Shown: positions 17,004 through 26,810, counted from the stretch's first letter. The stretch is 62,721 bases of DNA from Verrucomicrobiales bacterium (GCA_029213265.1 JARGNG010000001.1:1-62721); one strand, 5' to 3'. Notes: a model not told the origin generated them from the sequence alone. Numbers and translations are program-made.

Positions 17004-17927
17004 TCACTTCCGGCGCCACACTTCCACGACCCGGTTCGGGGAGAGATAATTAGAATTGAATCGGGTGGAGTGTCCAGAATAGATTGCCTGAAGATTATCC
17101 TGAGAGACACCACTCATAGCGGCTACTTTCTGGGCAACATTGGAGGCACGTTCCGGGCAAAGCTTGTGGTTGGAGGAGGTGGCGTCCCCGTCTTTGGAAG
17201 CATATCCGACGACGAGAAATCGATCTGCTTTGTCACTGTTTTTCAGCAGATCACTCAGGCCCTTCTCCTCATTCGCCGTTACCCTTGCGGGTCCGACACC
17301 GAACGGTACTAGATGAATATTTTTGGTTTTTCCGTCTTTCGTCAGCTCCTTGTAGATTTTCTAGCGCTCATCAGGCCCTCCTTGACCTGATTCAGTTCCG
17401 TAAACAGAGCGGAGAACCCGAGGGCTAGTTTTGAAGGATCATTGACCAGCATGGGAAGGTCGAGGTTCGGAAGGTTTGACGCGGCCGGTTTTGGCATCGC
17501 CGCCTTTTTCGTTCTGGCGATCTTCGCTCTCAGTTTTTCAATTTGCGCGGTAAGCTTGGCTTGAAGCGCTTCGTTCATACTCTTCAGGGAATTCACACGA
17601 CCGGATTTTTCGTCAAATATGGAAAGACGAAGCTTCAGGGCTGCGTTTCCGGCCTCAAGATCTTTAAATTTCAGTTTTCCTTCCTGCAGCTCGGCAGCAA
17701 TTTGAGCTCGTCTTTCCGTTTCTGCGGAGAGTTGCGAGTTGGCTTCGTCGAGGCTGTGCCTGCAGCCGGGACTCGCCTCCTGATGTGGGGACAGGCTGAA
17801 TAACAGGTTGTGACGTATCGTCCACGGCTGGCGTGAAAAGCCATGCGGTAAAGAAGAGTGTGGAAAGTCCCGCGAAAAAGGCGAACACGGTGGCACCCAC
17901 ATCATTTCGAATTCGAAAGTCTCCCAT
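17004..17927 (-). pseudogene. Frameshifted inner-membrane coiled-coil protein with OmpA-like C-terminus
   Basis: Three reading frames, joined, make one sensible protein. The first begins MGDFRIRNDVGATVFAFFAG at 17927 with a membrane helix, then a Pro/Ser linker ending GESRLQAQ. The second continues LDEANSQLSAETERR as a coiled coil to GLMSARK. The third runs KIYKELTKDGKTKN, then the OmpA/MotB-like VVGYASKDGD and ends PNRVVEVWRRK, stop at 17004-17006. The joins need one C removed near 17704-17708 and one A added to an A4 run near 17356-17359. Intact relatives would be membrane-anchored peptidoglycan-associated or motor-like accessory proteins. Either decay or assembly indels explain it; the intact terminator and conserved C-terminus argue for recent change or error. 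Confidence 0.7.
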
Positions 17928-18046
17928 AGATCGCAAGGAGACGGGCTAGGAATACTGGCGCGGCCGAAATTCGACAGTAGAGGCTGATCTCCCGAAAAAG
18001 CAGGTTCCCGGAGGGTTTTAACGCCGGGATGTAATTTGGAAGGGCA

Positions 18047-18130
18047 TTAACCCTTCAAGAGGTAATTGAAAGCAAGCACTCCTGCGAAGAGGAAAGCCAC
18101 AGCAACAACGATTCCAATAAGAATAGCCAT
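18047..18130 (-). CDS. Possible 27-residue membrane microprotein
   Basis: The frame reads MAILIGIVVAVAFLFAGVLA followed by FNYLLKG and a TAA. It is almost entirely one hydrophobic helix with a positively charged C-terminus, the shape of small single-pass subunits or regulators of membrane complexes. It lies 73 bases after the stop of the CcsA-like gene on the same strand, so it may belong to the cytochrome maturation operon. No strong Shine-Dalgarno sequence is visible. Homology and expression are untested. Confidence 0.4.
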   Translation of the reverse strand: MAILIGIVVAVAFLFAGVLAFNYLLKG

Positions 18131-18203
18131 GCCGGGATTGTAGGCAGGGATTCTGGAAATGCCAACGGTAAGATTCAAGGAATCGGTAGTCTTTTCGTGT
18201 CCG

Positions 18204-20255
18204 TCAGGCGGTCGCCGCTTTTGCGTTGGCGTTCTTCTCCTGCTTTTTTAATGCTCTCTGGCTTCGCTCAGAAAACCAGATGATGACTCCCATAGCCATA
18301 AAGATTCCGAGAATCATCCACGACGTGTAGAGGGCTCCCCAGACTCCTTCCGTAAATCCGTAGCTGTGAAGCCCGACACCGAGGTTGTTCACACCCCACC
18401 AACTGAAAGTCGTGATGATGGCGAGAATAATCGAGTTCATATGCACTCCAAGGTCGCGGATCCAGCCCGCCATGCGTCCATGCAGGATGACGAGGGACCA
18501 GAGACAGATCATGAGAGCTCCGTTTTCCTTAGGATCCCAGCCCCAGAATCGGCCCCAACTGTAGTTGGCCCAGATGCCACCTAGAACCGTCCCGACGAGC
18601 GAGAAGAAAAGACAGAAGCAGATCACACCGTAATTCATGCGGGTGAGGCTGCGATAAAGGTCCTTGGACTCCCTGCCCAGCATCATCATGACGAAGCGGG
18701 CCACAAGATACACAATCCCGATGATCGCAGCCACGAGAGCCGCTGCGTAGCCGATGTTGATAATGGTCACGTGAGTGGCGAGCCAGAAGTTGGTGTCGAG
18801 AACCGCGACGAGCTGAGTAATCGTGTCGGTGGCTTCTTTGGCTTCGTACTTGATTGATAGAAACATTCCAAACACTCCGGAAACGATTGCGACGAGAGTG
18901 CCGATGCCTTTTCGGGTAAAGAGTTCGATCAGCAGACCGAGCAAAACGGCTGTTCCCGTGATGAAGAGCACAGTGTCATAGAGGTTCGTGATCGGGGGAC
19001 GTTGGCGAATGATGCTTCGCAAGGTGATGCCATAGGCATCCAATCCCAGACCAAACAGGGCAATGCCGCCGGCCGCGAGCAGGAGGCCCTTGCCGATTTT
19101 ACTTCCGGGGGTCAACCAACTGAATGCCATTACGATGAAAGCGAAGACAAAGCAGTACAGGGAATAAATGAAATACTTCCCGCGATAGAGCTTCACTTCC
19201 AGCTCGGAGTAGAGCCCTTCTCCCCTCGGGTCGGAAATGGAATGCTGGTTTTTGGCAAACGTGGTCAGAGCTGCGGAAAAAGCGGCGGGGCTTTCATTTC
19301 TTGCATCGACCAGAGTCTCAATGGATTGCAACTGCTCGGCGGCCCAGGGGCGTGCATCTTTCGATTCCAGGCCCTTCAACATTACGTCGCTGGCGGAGAG
19401 CCAGACTTCGTTGTCGGATTCCTGTGGCGGGAAAAGGTTGATTCCTCTCGAGGTGTTCGCGAAGAAAAAATACAGGCGGAATACGTCCTGGAGAGTTCGC
19501 TCCTCTTCGTTCTGACTCGCGGGTTGCTGGATGATTCCGACCAACTGATCAATCGACATTTCCGGCATCGGCATCTCGCGAAGCATTTCGGCCGGGCTCG
19601 TTTTCGCGGCGAGCTCAATCAGGGCGGGCGGGAGAATGTTTTCGTTTACGAGGATCTGCCCGTCGCGGGCGAATCCGAACTGGCCAATGAGGTATTCGAA
19701 AGAGCTGACGTTTTGTCCGAGGGTAAGGATCATTCCCTCGACCCGTCCGAGTTCGTATTGCTTGTCCCGTCGCTCACTCTGCTCATACTTGCGCTGCTTT
19801 TCGGCATACTCTCCCGCCAGTTCGGCGAGGCGGGCCCGACCGGAAACCAAATCGTTGTAGGAATAAACGGACCGCTTTTTCTCATTCGGGGAAACCCCGA
19901 TCTGGACAACGGCGGCGGAGTCGTCGACGACGAAAGTCGGGATGTCCTTGGCTACTTCCCCGCGGAAAAGCACATCGAGAAGCCACTCGGCATAGTGCAA
20001 TTTGTGATCGACTCCGTCTTTGGACTGGAATTTCGCCTGTGTCTTGCCGCTGAACTGCATCAGGGTGAAGCGGGCGTAGGTATAGATCGGTTTGACCCGT
20101 CCACCATCCTGCAAGAGGAGGCTTTCAAAGGTGTGTGCTACCTCTTCATCCCACGGCTCGTAGGAATCGAGATCTGACTTGGGAAGCTCCCGCGCGGACA
20201 GGCTCTCCGTCGCGAAAAGTGCGGTCGCGATGAGTAGAGTATAAAGGAATTTCAT
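18204..20255 (-). CDS. ccsA: CcsA/ResC-type cytochrome c biogenesis protein with large periplasmic N-domain
   Basis: A 683-residue protein. An N-terminal signal (MKFLYTLLIATALFATESLSA) is followed by about 340 mostly soluble residues, then eight or more transmembrane helices. The haem-handling WWD domain reads WGRFWGWDPKENGAL, and RQRPPITNLYDTVLF is the conserved region before it. In system II maturation CcsA/ResC works with CcsB/ResB to export haem and attach it to apocytochromes at the outer membrane face. The start overlaps the ResB stop by ATGA (20252-20255). The extended N-domain is much larger than in Bacillus ResC but is seen in some Bacteroidetes-like forms. Confidence 0.9.
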   Translation of the reverse strand: MKFLYTLLIATALFATESLSARELPKSDLDSYEPWDEEVAHTFESLLLQDGGRVKPIYTYARFTLMQFSGKTQAKFQSKDGVDHKLHYAEWLLDVLFRGEVAKDIPTFVVDDSAAVVQIGVSPNEKKRSVYSYNDLVSGRARLAELAGEYAEKQRKYEQSERRDKQYELGRVEGMILTLGQNVSSFEYLIGQFGFARDGQILVNENILPPALIELAAKTSPAEMLREMPMPEMSIDQLVGIIQQPASQNEEERTLQDVFRLYFFFANTSRGINLFPPQESDNEVWLSASDVMLKGLESKDARPWAAEQLQSIETLVDARNESPAAFSAALTTFAKNQHSISDPRGEGLYSELEVKLYRGKYFIYSLYCFVFAFIVMAFSWLTPGSKIGKGLLLAAGGIALFGLGLDAYGITLRSIIRQRPPITNLYDTVLFITGTAVLLGLLIELFTRKGIGTLVAIVSGVFGMFLSIKYEAKEATDTITQLVAVLDTNFWLATHVTIINIGYAAALVAAIIGIVYLVARFVMMMLGRESKDLYRSLTRMNYGVICFCLFFSLVGTVLGGIWANYSWGRFWGWDPKENGALMICLWSLVILHGRMAGWIRDLGVHMNSIILAIITTFSWWGVNNLGVGLHSYGFTEGVWGALYTSWMILGIFMAMGVIIWFSERSQRALKKQEKNANAKAATA

Positions 20256-21490
20256 GACGCAGCGTTGGCGGGGGCTTTCTTCGAGCGGGTGGTGAAAGTG
20301 ACCAGCATGATAACAAAGTGGATTCCGAGTCCAATGCTGGTGACAACGAGAGACCAGAGAGGCCACTGGTCGGCGGGATTGTTGGCGACGGCGAATTGGG
20401 AGAACATTTCGTCGCCGGGCTCGGAACCGGAGGGACCGAAGGATTCCTGGAAAAAAGTATAGCCTGCGTAGCGCATCGGTTCGTTCATTTTGATCTCAAG
20501 CGGGGTATCAGGCTTGTCACTTTCGAAACGGGTCACGCGACTTTCATAATTCCGGGCCGTGCTCACTCCGGGATGCCGTTCGAAGATGAATTCGTCCAGC
20601 TTCACTTCGAAAGGTACCGTCCAGGATTTCTTGGCGAGAAGCGCTCCGTATTTTTGATCGCCCACTTCGAAGGTAAAGGGCATCGGGTTTTCGCGGGGGT
20701 CAAAGCGGAACGAGCCCGACCACAGAATGGCTTCGATCGGATCTCCCTCTGCGGGCCGGAATTCCACGTAGCAGCCGGGCAGATTCTGTTCTGCTTCTTT
20801 GGAAGCTTTTTGCTGCGACAACTTGAACCCGTCGATTTCTTTTCCCTCGGCCTCTGCCGCCATCGGCGCGGATACCGGGATCGGGGTCGCATTCTGCGAG
20901 AATCCATTGATCACAATCTCAAAAGGCAATGCCCCCGTCTGGTAGGTGCGCTGCTCGTCGGAGCGAATGCTTTGCAACTCGTCCGACGGGAGAATCCAGG
21001 CCTTTTCCGTTTTCCCGTCCTTGTCGAGAGGCATGATTTCGAGCTGCCAGTTGCGGTAGCTTTCGACGCGATTCGATTTCATACCGGGATAAAGCGCCAT
21101 GTAGCCGTCGGTGGAGAAGGCCCAGGTAATAAAGCCCCCGGCTAACAACATCAACATTCCGAAGTGGGAAATGAGGAGTCCAGCTCCTTTCCATCGCTTG
21201 CGAACTTTGATGAGAGCTCCCATCGTCATGTTCACGAAAAGGACGAGCATGAGCAGCAAGCCTCCGGGAAGAAGAAGGGGAAAGCCCCAGAGTTTGTGGA
21301 TCACAAAAAAGGAGTGGAAGTACTTCACCTTCGCCGCGTGCAGTCCGTTGTCGACCTGGTCGAGCGTGCCGAACAGGGTGATGACTGTCATCAAGGCGAG
21401 GACAATCGTTGCCAGCTTGAAGGAAGTGAAGAAGCGGAAAAGCAACTTCGGCCAGTTGCCGGGGGACCAGTCGATGGTTTTTTTTGCCAT
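20252..21490 (-). CDS. resB: ResB-like cytochrome c biogenesis protein
   Basis: A 412-residue ResB/CcsB-type protein. Three N-terminal helices surround the conserved FTSFKLATIVLALMTVITLFGTL start, a helix near VNMTMGALIKVRKRWKGAGLLISHFGM carries the histidine typical of the family, and a large periplasmic domain precedes a last helix near residue 385 (GLGIHFVIMLVTF). It partners the downstream CcsA-like protein in holding apocytochrome thiols and haem. Strict coupling through the ATGA overlap supports a complex. Confidence 0.85.
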   Translation of the reverse strand: MAKKTIDWSPGNWPKLLFRFFTSFKLATIVLALMTVITLFGTLDQVDNGLHAAKVKYFHSFFVIHKLWGFPLLLPGGLLLMLVLFVNMTMGALIKVRKRWKGAGLLISHFGMLMLLAGGFITWAFSTDGYMALYPGMKSNRVESYRNWQLEIMPLDKDGKTEKAWILPSDELQSIRSDEQRTYQTGALPFEIVINGFSQNATPIPVSAPMAAEAEGKEIDGFKLSQQKASKEAEQNLPGCYVEFRPAEGDPIEAILWSGSFRFDPRENPMPFTFEVGDQKYGALLAKKSWTVPFEVKLDEFIFERHPGVSTARNYESRVTRFESDKPDTPLEIKMNEPMRYAGYTFFQESFGPSGSEPGDEMFSQFAVANNPADQWPLWSLVVTSIGLGIHFVIMLVTFTTRSKKAPANAAS

Positions 21491-21511
21491 GGTAGGTATG
21501 TGGATCGGAAA

Positions 21512-22183
21512 TTACGAGCCGGGTGCGCCGGTGGAAACGTCGAGTGATCCTACGAATTGATCGAAGGCTTTCGTATTCGCCTCAACGAGCGCCCGTGGAC
21601 CGGTCATCTTGACGAAGACCGCACCGGCGTCGGAGGAGAGGATGACGCCAAGGAGGCGGTAGTCGGACTTTGTTCCGGCACCACCCATGCCGGTGAAGTC
21701 GCCATCAACACTCATGAAGGAAGCGGGCTGACCAAACAGGGCTTTTTGTGGAAGGGCTGCGATTTCCCCCTCTGTGAGAGGTTCCGCCCCCATCTGACCG
21801 CGCCAACGATTGACGTTTGCGGCAAGGCCACCTCCCGCTCCCGGGAGACGGGCCACATAGCATTCGCCTTCGCCGTTTTCTCCGAAGGTCATATTGATGT
21901 CCCGCATCATTGACTTCGTTCCCTCGCTCCAGCCTTTCGGCGTATCATAGACAAGGCGCGGTGCGCCTGAATCGGCTGACCCTGCCTGGGCATCTCCCGC
22001 CCCGGATCGGGTCTGGTAGCGGAATCGCTCCCGGCTCGTCTCGACCAGCTTGAACGTGCGATGGGCCGATGGAAGTTCCTGTTCTACGATTTCCGGACCT
22101 TCCGGACCGGAGTCGGTGCAGGCCGAAAGGAGAAAGGTTCCTGACAAAAGGCAGAGGGCTGTCTTGGCTACGGGGGAGTTCAT
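21512..22183 (-). CDS. Hypothetical lipoprotein in the cytochrome maturation operon
   Basis: A 223-residue protein beginning MNSPVAKTALCLLSGTFLLSACTDSG: a type II signal peptide with lipobox LSAC, so Cys22 is probably lipidated. The rest is soluble, with Gly-rich loops and a C-terminal domain KSDYRLLGVILSSDAGAVFVKMTGP that looks like a small alpha/beta fold; no family is recognised. The start at 22183 follows from the signal peptide. It sits 21 bases before resB and 126 bases after the cytochrome-LRR gene, which suggests a role at the haem-assembly or electron-transfer site. Confidence 0.65.
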   Translation of the reverse strand: MNSPVAKTALCLLSGTFLLSACTDSGPEGPEIVEQELPSAHRTFKLVETSRERFRYQTRSGAGDAQAGSADSGAPRLVYDTPKGWSEGTKSMMRDINMTFGENGEGECYVARLPGAGGGLAANVNRWRGQMGAEPLTEGEIAALPQKALFGQPASFMSVDGDFTGMGGAGTKSDYRLLGVILSSDAGAVFVKMTGPRALVEANTKAFDQFVGSLDVSTGAPGS

Positions 22184-22309
22184 GAGAAAATGGGCAGAGG
22201 CAGGAAGCCTCTGCAGTGACATGTTTGATACGACAGACAAGTCGTCTTTTGTGTTGGAAAAAAAAGCCGTTTTCGCGGGATTCGATGCCACAAAGGAAAA
22301 ATGGTGCGC

Positions 22310-24289
22310 TTACGGAGCTTTTTCTGCCGCTTTCGGAGCAGACTTCGCGGGAGCTTTGGGCGCCGCTTCGGCCGGCTTTTGCGTTGCCTTCGGAGCGGCT
22401 TTGGTTTCAGGTTTCGCTTCCGCCTTCGGCGCTGCCTTGGGTTTCGGGGGTGTGTCTGCCTTTTTCGGAGACGGCGCTTTCGATGCCTTGGGCTGGTCCT
22501 GCGCTTTCGGAGTTGCTTTCGGAGCTGGCTTGGCCGGCGGCGTTGTCGTGGCCGGCTTGGGAGTTTCCGTCTTTTTCTCAGCAGCGGGCGCCGGCTTCGG
22601 CGCGGGTTTGGGAGCCGGCTTCGGTTCCTGTTTCTTATCCGCTGGCTTGGGTTCTTCCTTTTTCGGTTCGGGCTTTTTCTCCTCGGCCGCTTCCGCAGGG
22701 GCTGCAATCGCAGTGAGATCGACTCCTGTATTGATCTCCAGATTCACCGAGCGCTCGAAGGCTTTCGCTTCACCGGGGTCGATTTCGGTTTGCCACAGAT
22801 ACACTTTGCGGAGAGACGGCATTTTCTTAAAGGACTCAAAAATGCCGTTTCCGACTTTCGTTCCGTAGAGATTGAGATACTCCAGCTCTGTCATGGCGCC
22901 GAGCTGCGCAATCCCGGCGTCTGTGATGGCGGTATTTTCGAGGTGAAGTCGCTCCAGTCCACGCATCTTGCTGACTACCTTGAGGCCGTCATCCGTAATC
23001 TGACTCCGTGCCAGATCGAGCCAGACGATCCGGTCAGCGACCGGCTCGAGGAGGGCAAGTTGCTCATCGCCAAATTCTTTCGCGGCATTGATCACGTTGA
23101 CTCGCAGTCGATCGTCTTCTGCTGAGATTGGCATCAGGGAGAAGTGATATTTCTCAGACGCGTTGGTCACGTCTTCCATGCGCTGCTGCTGCTCTTCGGG
23201 AGACAGGGTGTCCCAGACCGAAGTGAGAGCGATGACCGCGGTTTCAGCGACTTCTTCCGCCCCGGCGTGAATGGCCTCCACAGCGAGAGCCGTCGCTTCG
23301 ATCGAGGGATCGTCTCCAAGCTCGGCTATGGTCGTCTCCGGCTTGGCTCCGGCGGCGATCCAGAGGCTCAGCAATTTGATTTCCTCCTGAGTGAGAGGAT
23401 CGCCTTTGGTAGGCATAAACTCATCGTGATCGCTTTCGAGAGTCACCCGCACAATCATTTCAGATTCTTCGGCATTTCCGGGAACAACCGTCGGAAAATC
23501 AGATCCCTCGGAACCTGCGAGGAGAAGTTCGTGGGTGTCCATCCGCAACTTGCCTTTGACCTTGTTTTCGTTGTGACACTCGTTGCATGTCTTATCGAGA
23601 ATCGGGACCACGAAGTCAGTGTAGACGACTCGCTCGCCGAGAGGGATTTCGGCCACTTCGGCGGCTTCCGCGCCGCCAGCTTCGGCAATTTCTTCTGCGT
23701 CGCCATTCGTTTCGATTCCGACGAGAAGCAGAGGCTTAACCGATTCCGGTGCGTGCTCGGTGAGATATTCCGTGTCGTGAACCATCGCACCGCCAAAGTG
23801 GCCGCTTGCCATGGTCGTAAAGACGGCCGCTGCCAGGCCCAGCGTCGCGAGATTCGTTTTCCCTTTTATGGTGAAGACCAATGCAATCAGGCTGCACACG
23901 ACCACGGCGAGTCCGAAATACATGTGCAGATCCATTGCCCGTCCTGCAAACCCTTCCACACTCATCAACAGATAACCAACGATGGTGGCACCGCAGGCGC
24001 TTAGAAAGGAAATCCAGAGAACAAAAGGAAGACTTCCTCTCAATTGAGAAAATGCGGTCAGTCGGGAAAGGATATCCATTCCGAATGCCAGAAAAATCAC
24101 CCCGATCGGTACGTGAACAATGAGCACGTGAAACCTGCCGATGAAATTGAGGATGCCGCCCCCGTCCCCTTCGCTGTTTCGATAGGCGAACCAGATGAAA
24201 GCGATCAATGCAAGCCAGAGAATTCCGAGGAAAAGGGCCCATTTGGAACCTTTTGATTTGGGGGCTTCGTGTTTAACAAACGTGCTCAT
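22310..24289 (-). CDS. Planctomycete-type cytochrome c protein with membrane domain and LRRs
   Basis: A 659-residue modular protein. Residues 15-175 contain about five transmembrane helices with the DUF2231-like LIVHVPIGVIFLAFGMDIL. A planctomycete-type haem domain follows, with CNECH near 235 and MPTKGDPLT further on supplying a likely methionine ligand. Leucine-rich repeats occupy about 430-515 (LDLARSQITDDGL, LHLENTAITDAGI, LNLYGTKV). The last 115 residues are an Ala/Pro/Lys-rich low-complexity tail. It is the first gene of the cytochrome maturation group. Similar PSCyt proteins are common and unexplained in PVC bacteria. Confidence 0.85.
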   Translation of the reverse strand: MSTFVKHEAPKSKGSKWALFLGILWLALIAFIWFAYRNSEGDGGGILNFIGRFHVLIVHVPIGVIFLAFGMDILSRLTAFSQLRGSLPFVLWISFLSACGATIVGYLLMSVEGFAGRAMDLHMYFGLAVVVCSLIALVFTIKGKTNLATLGLAAAVFTTMASGHFGGAMVHDTEYLTEHAPESVKPLLLVGIETNGDAEEIAEAGGAEAAEVAEIPLGERVVYTDFVVPILDKTCNECHNENKVKGKLRMDTHELLLAGSEGSDFPTVVPGNAEESEMIVRVTLESDHDEFMPTKGDPLTQEEIKLLSLWIAAGAKPETTIAELGDDPSIEATALAVEAIHAGAEEVAETAVIALTSVWDTLSPEEQQQRMEDVTNASEKYHFSLMPISAEDDRLRVNVINAAKEFGDEQLALLEPVADRIVWLDLARSQITDDGLKVVSKMRGLERLHLENTAITDAGIAQLGAMTELEYLNLYGTKVGNGIFESFKKMPSLRKVYLWQTEIDPGEAKAFERSVNLEINTGVDLTAIAAPAEAAEEKKPEPKKEEPKPADKKQEPKPAPKPAPKPAPAAEKKTETPKPATTTPPAKPAPKATPKAQDQPKASKAPSPKKADTPPKPKAAPKAEAKPETKAAPKATQKPAEAAPKAPAKSAPKAAEKAP

Positions 24290-24535
24290 GGGTCAGCTTC
24301 GGCTCAGAGGGATGGAGAATCAATCGCGTGTTAGCGTGCAGAATTTATCAGTAATACAGGAAATTTCCTGACGTATTCGAACGAGAACAGGCTTCCGGGA
24401 ACGCCGGAAATCCCCCGTGGGAAAGGAAGTTGCGCACCGGAAAGAAATTGCGGGACTCCCGAATTCATCGTAAACAACCGCTCCTTTCGATCCAATTTGC
24501 GATGAAATCCGGTCGGAACAGTCAATTTTTGCCAT

Positions 24536-25936
24536 ATGAGTGAGAAATCTCCATCGGAAACCCACCTTTACTTCATGGGAATCTGCGGAACTGCGATGGG
24601 ATCGGTCGCGGCTGCGTTTCGGGATGTCGGCTATCGGGTCACTGGATCAGACGCGCAGGTGTATGATCCGATGAAGTCCTTCCTCGAGAGCAGTGGAATT
24701 GAGATTCTCAACGGATATGACGCGGGGAATCTTCCTGACGATGTCGATCATTTCGTGATTGGAAACGCCCAGAGCCGCGGCAATCCCGAAGTGGAAGCGG
24801 TTCTTGAGACCAAGGCCCCCTACATTTCTCTGCCGCAGCTTCTGAGTGAACGAATCCTCCGCGGTAAGCGGAACTTTGTCGTTTCGGGTACGCACGGAAA
24901 GACGACGACGGCTTCACTACTTACCTGGATTTTCGAATCCGCAGGGAGAAACCCCGGATTTGTGATTGGAGGGCTCCCGGGAAACCTGGAACAGGGCGCA
25001 CGGTTCACGGATTCGGAAATCGTTGTCCTCGAGGGAGATGAGTATGATTCCGCTTTTTTCGATAAGCGTTCAAAATTCATTCACTACCTTCCTGAACTGG
25101 CGATCGTGAACAATATCGAATTTGATCACGCCGATATTTTCGACAGCCTCGACGCGATCAAACGGTCCTTCGGGCACATGGTTCGGCTTGTTCCCGGAAA
25201 CGGAATAGTTTTGCTGAACGGTGACGATCAGAACTGCCTCGATGTCTTTGCGAAAGAAGGCCATTCGCCGATGAAGCGGGTGGGGTTTGCGGAGAATTGC
25301 GAGGCTCGAATTTCCGACGTAGAATACGAAGCGGAAACTTCGACCTTTGTGCTGGAAGGGGAGCGATACACGCTGCCGATGAACGGCGAATTCAATGTTC
25401 GCAATGCGGCCATGGCGATCACGGCGGCCCGCTTCGGGGGCGTTTCGCCAGAGGCGATTCAAGCTGCTTTGACCTCTTTTCTCGGGATCAAGCGTCGTCA
25501 GGAGGTCCGGGGGGTGACCGGTCGCAATATCACCGTGATCGACGATTTCGGGCATCATCCGAGCGCGATCAAGCAGGCAATCATCGGACTTCGAGCCAAA
25601 TACGCGGGAACCCGGATGTGGGCGGTTTTCGAGCCGAGGTCGAATACGACCCGTCGCAAGGTTTTTCAGGAAGCCCTTCCTGACGCGCTGGGAGAAGCGG
25701 ATGCCGTCTGTATCGCGGCTGTTGCCCGCGCCGATCAACTGGACGAAGACGAACGCCTCGATACCGATTTGCTCATGGAAACGCTCCGGTCCGGAGGAAA
25801 ACCGGCTTACTATGAGGCGGATGTCGATGCGATCGTAGATCGACTGAAATCAGAGGCGGAAGATGGAGATGTGATCGTTGTCTTCAGCAATGGAGGTTTC
25901 GGCGGCATTCACGATAAGTTGCTGAAGGTTCTCTGA
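24536..25936 (+). CDS. mpl: UDP-N-acetylmuramate:tripeptide ligase Mpl
   Basis: A 466-residue Mur-ligase family enzyme. The Mpl-type N-terminus MGICGTAMGSVA (14-25) differs from MurC, NAQSRGNPEVE (78-88) is a further Mpl mark, and the ATP P-loop is GTHGKTTT (118-125). It joins recycled L-Ala-gamma-D-Glu-meso-Dap tripeptide to UDP-MurNAc in the cytoplasm, indicating peptidoglycan recycling and meso-diaminopimelate in the wall, which agrees with lysA in the same window. It is divergent from the cytochrome-LRR gene, with 246 bases between. Confidence 0.9.
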   Translation: MSEKSPSETHLYFMGICGTAMGSVAAAFRDVGYRVTGSDAQVYDPMKSFLESSGIEILNGYDAGNLPDDVDHFVIGNAQSRGNPEVEAVLETKAPYISLPQLLSERILRGKRNFVVSGTHGKTTTASLLTWIFESAGRNPGFVIGGLPGNLEQGARFTDSEIVVLEGDEYDSAFFDKRSKFIHYLPELAIVNNIEFDHADIFDSLDAIKRSFGHMVRLVPGNGIVLLNGDDQNCLDVFAKEGHSPMKRVGFAENCEARISDVEYEAETSTFVLEGERYTLPMNGEFNVRNAAMAITAARFGGVSPEAIQAALTSFLGIKRRQEVRGVTGRNITVIDDFGHHPSAIKQAIIGLRAKYAGTRMWAVFEPRSNTTRRKVFQEALPDALGEADAVCIAAVARADQLDEDERLDTDLLMETLRSGGKPAYYEADVDAIVDRLKSEAEDGDVIVVFSNGGFGGIHDKLLKVL

Positions 25937-25997
25937 GAATTACGATTTCTATAAATTTGATCGATTTATCCTCGTTTCAGGCGTAGATTTCGGCATC

Positions 25998-26810
25998 TTG
26001 AAACGATTTTTTCTTTTTCTCGCGGCGGCCCTCTCCTTCGTTCACACCGATGCTTTCTGCGAGGAACAGGCCGGCGAACGCGTCCTTTCACTCGAGTCCA
26101 TTCAGGAAGTGAAGCGTGATGGCCGGGTTGCCATCGAAAACAATTTTACCGTTCTCGTAGAGGGAGACAAAATTCAGCGTGGCCCGGTCCTGAATTTCCT
26201 CGCCGTTTTTCATGGCCCGGCCGGTCTTGTTCTGAAAAAACGAATCGATGATATCGAATTGTTCCGAAACGGGGAACCAGAGCCATTTAAGGAGGTGATC
26301 GGGGAGGGGACCTATAAGATCTATTGCGGAGAAAAATCTGTCCGTCTCGACCCCGGAGTTCACGAATACACCTTTCGTTGCGTCATCGACGGAGAGTGGG
26401 TCTTCAAAAACGGCGAAGCGATTGGCGCTTTTGACGTGAGTGGCCCGTTTCAGACTCTTCCCATCGATTCGGCGAGATTGATTCTCCGTTTTCCGGATGA
26501 AGTTCAGCTCTCCCGATTTTCTCCTGCAGTTCACCGTTCGGCGGCGAAAGATACCGGCTACACGGCTAAGCAGGGAGGGACGGAGATCCTCGTATCCACA
26601 ACCGGTGCACTTCTGCCGGGTCACTCGTTTGTGGTCCATGCCATCTGGCCGTCTGCAGGTTTCGCGAAACAGAGTCAGTGGATCGAAGTGATCAAACAGC
26701 ATCCGCGAATTCCGATCACGGTAGTGGCGGCGATCGCATTGGTGTGGGCGTTTGTTTTGCTTCTGGCCCGATTTCGGAATAACTACCGGACTCGTCTTGC
26801 GACCGCTTGA
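25998..26810 (+). CDS. DUF2207-like membrane-anchored protein
   Basis: A 270-residue protein with a signal peptide (MKRFFLFLAAALSFVHTDAFCE) and one C-terminal transmembrane helix (about 242-260, TVVAAIALVWAFVLLLARF) followed by a basic tail. The exported part resembles the N-terminal beta-rich domain of DUF2207 proteins (a dGrVaIeNNFTV opening, then HGPAG and YTFRCVIDGEWVF). Full DUF2207 proteins have a longer C-terminal cytoplasmic region that is absent. The start codon appears to be TTG at 25998. Function is unknown. It follows mpl by 61 bases on the same strand. Confidence 0.6.
   Translation: MKRFFLFLAAALSFVHTDAFCEEQAGERVLSLESIQEVKRDGRVAIENNFTVLVEGDKIQRGPVLNFLAVFHGPAGLVLKKRIDDIELFRNGEPEPFKEVIGEGTYKIYCGEKSVRLDPGVHEYTFRCVIDGEWVFKNGEAIGAFDVSGPFQTLPIDSARLILRFPDEVQLSRFSPAVHRSAAKDTGYTAKQGGTEILVSTTGALLPGHSFVVHAIWPSAGFAKQSQWIEVIKQHPRIPITVVAAIALVWAFVLLLARFRNNYRTRLATA

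Noticed and set aside
22301..23125. Arg-rich plus-strand frame
   Set aside because: It is the antisense shadow of the Ala/Pro/Lys tail and haem domain of the minus-strand cytochrome gene.
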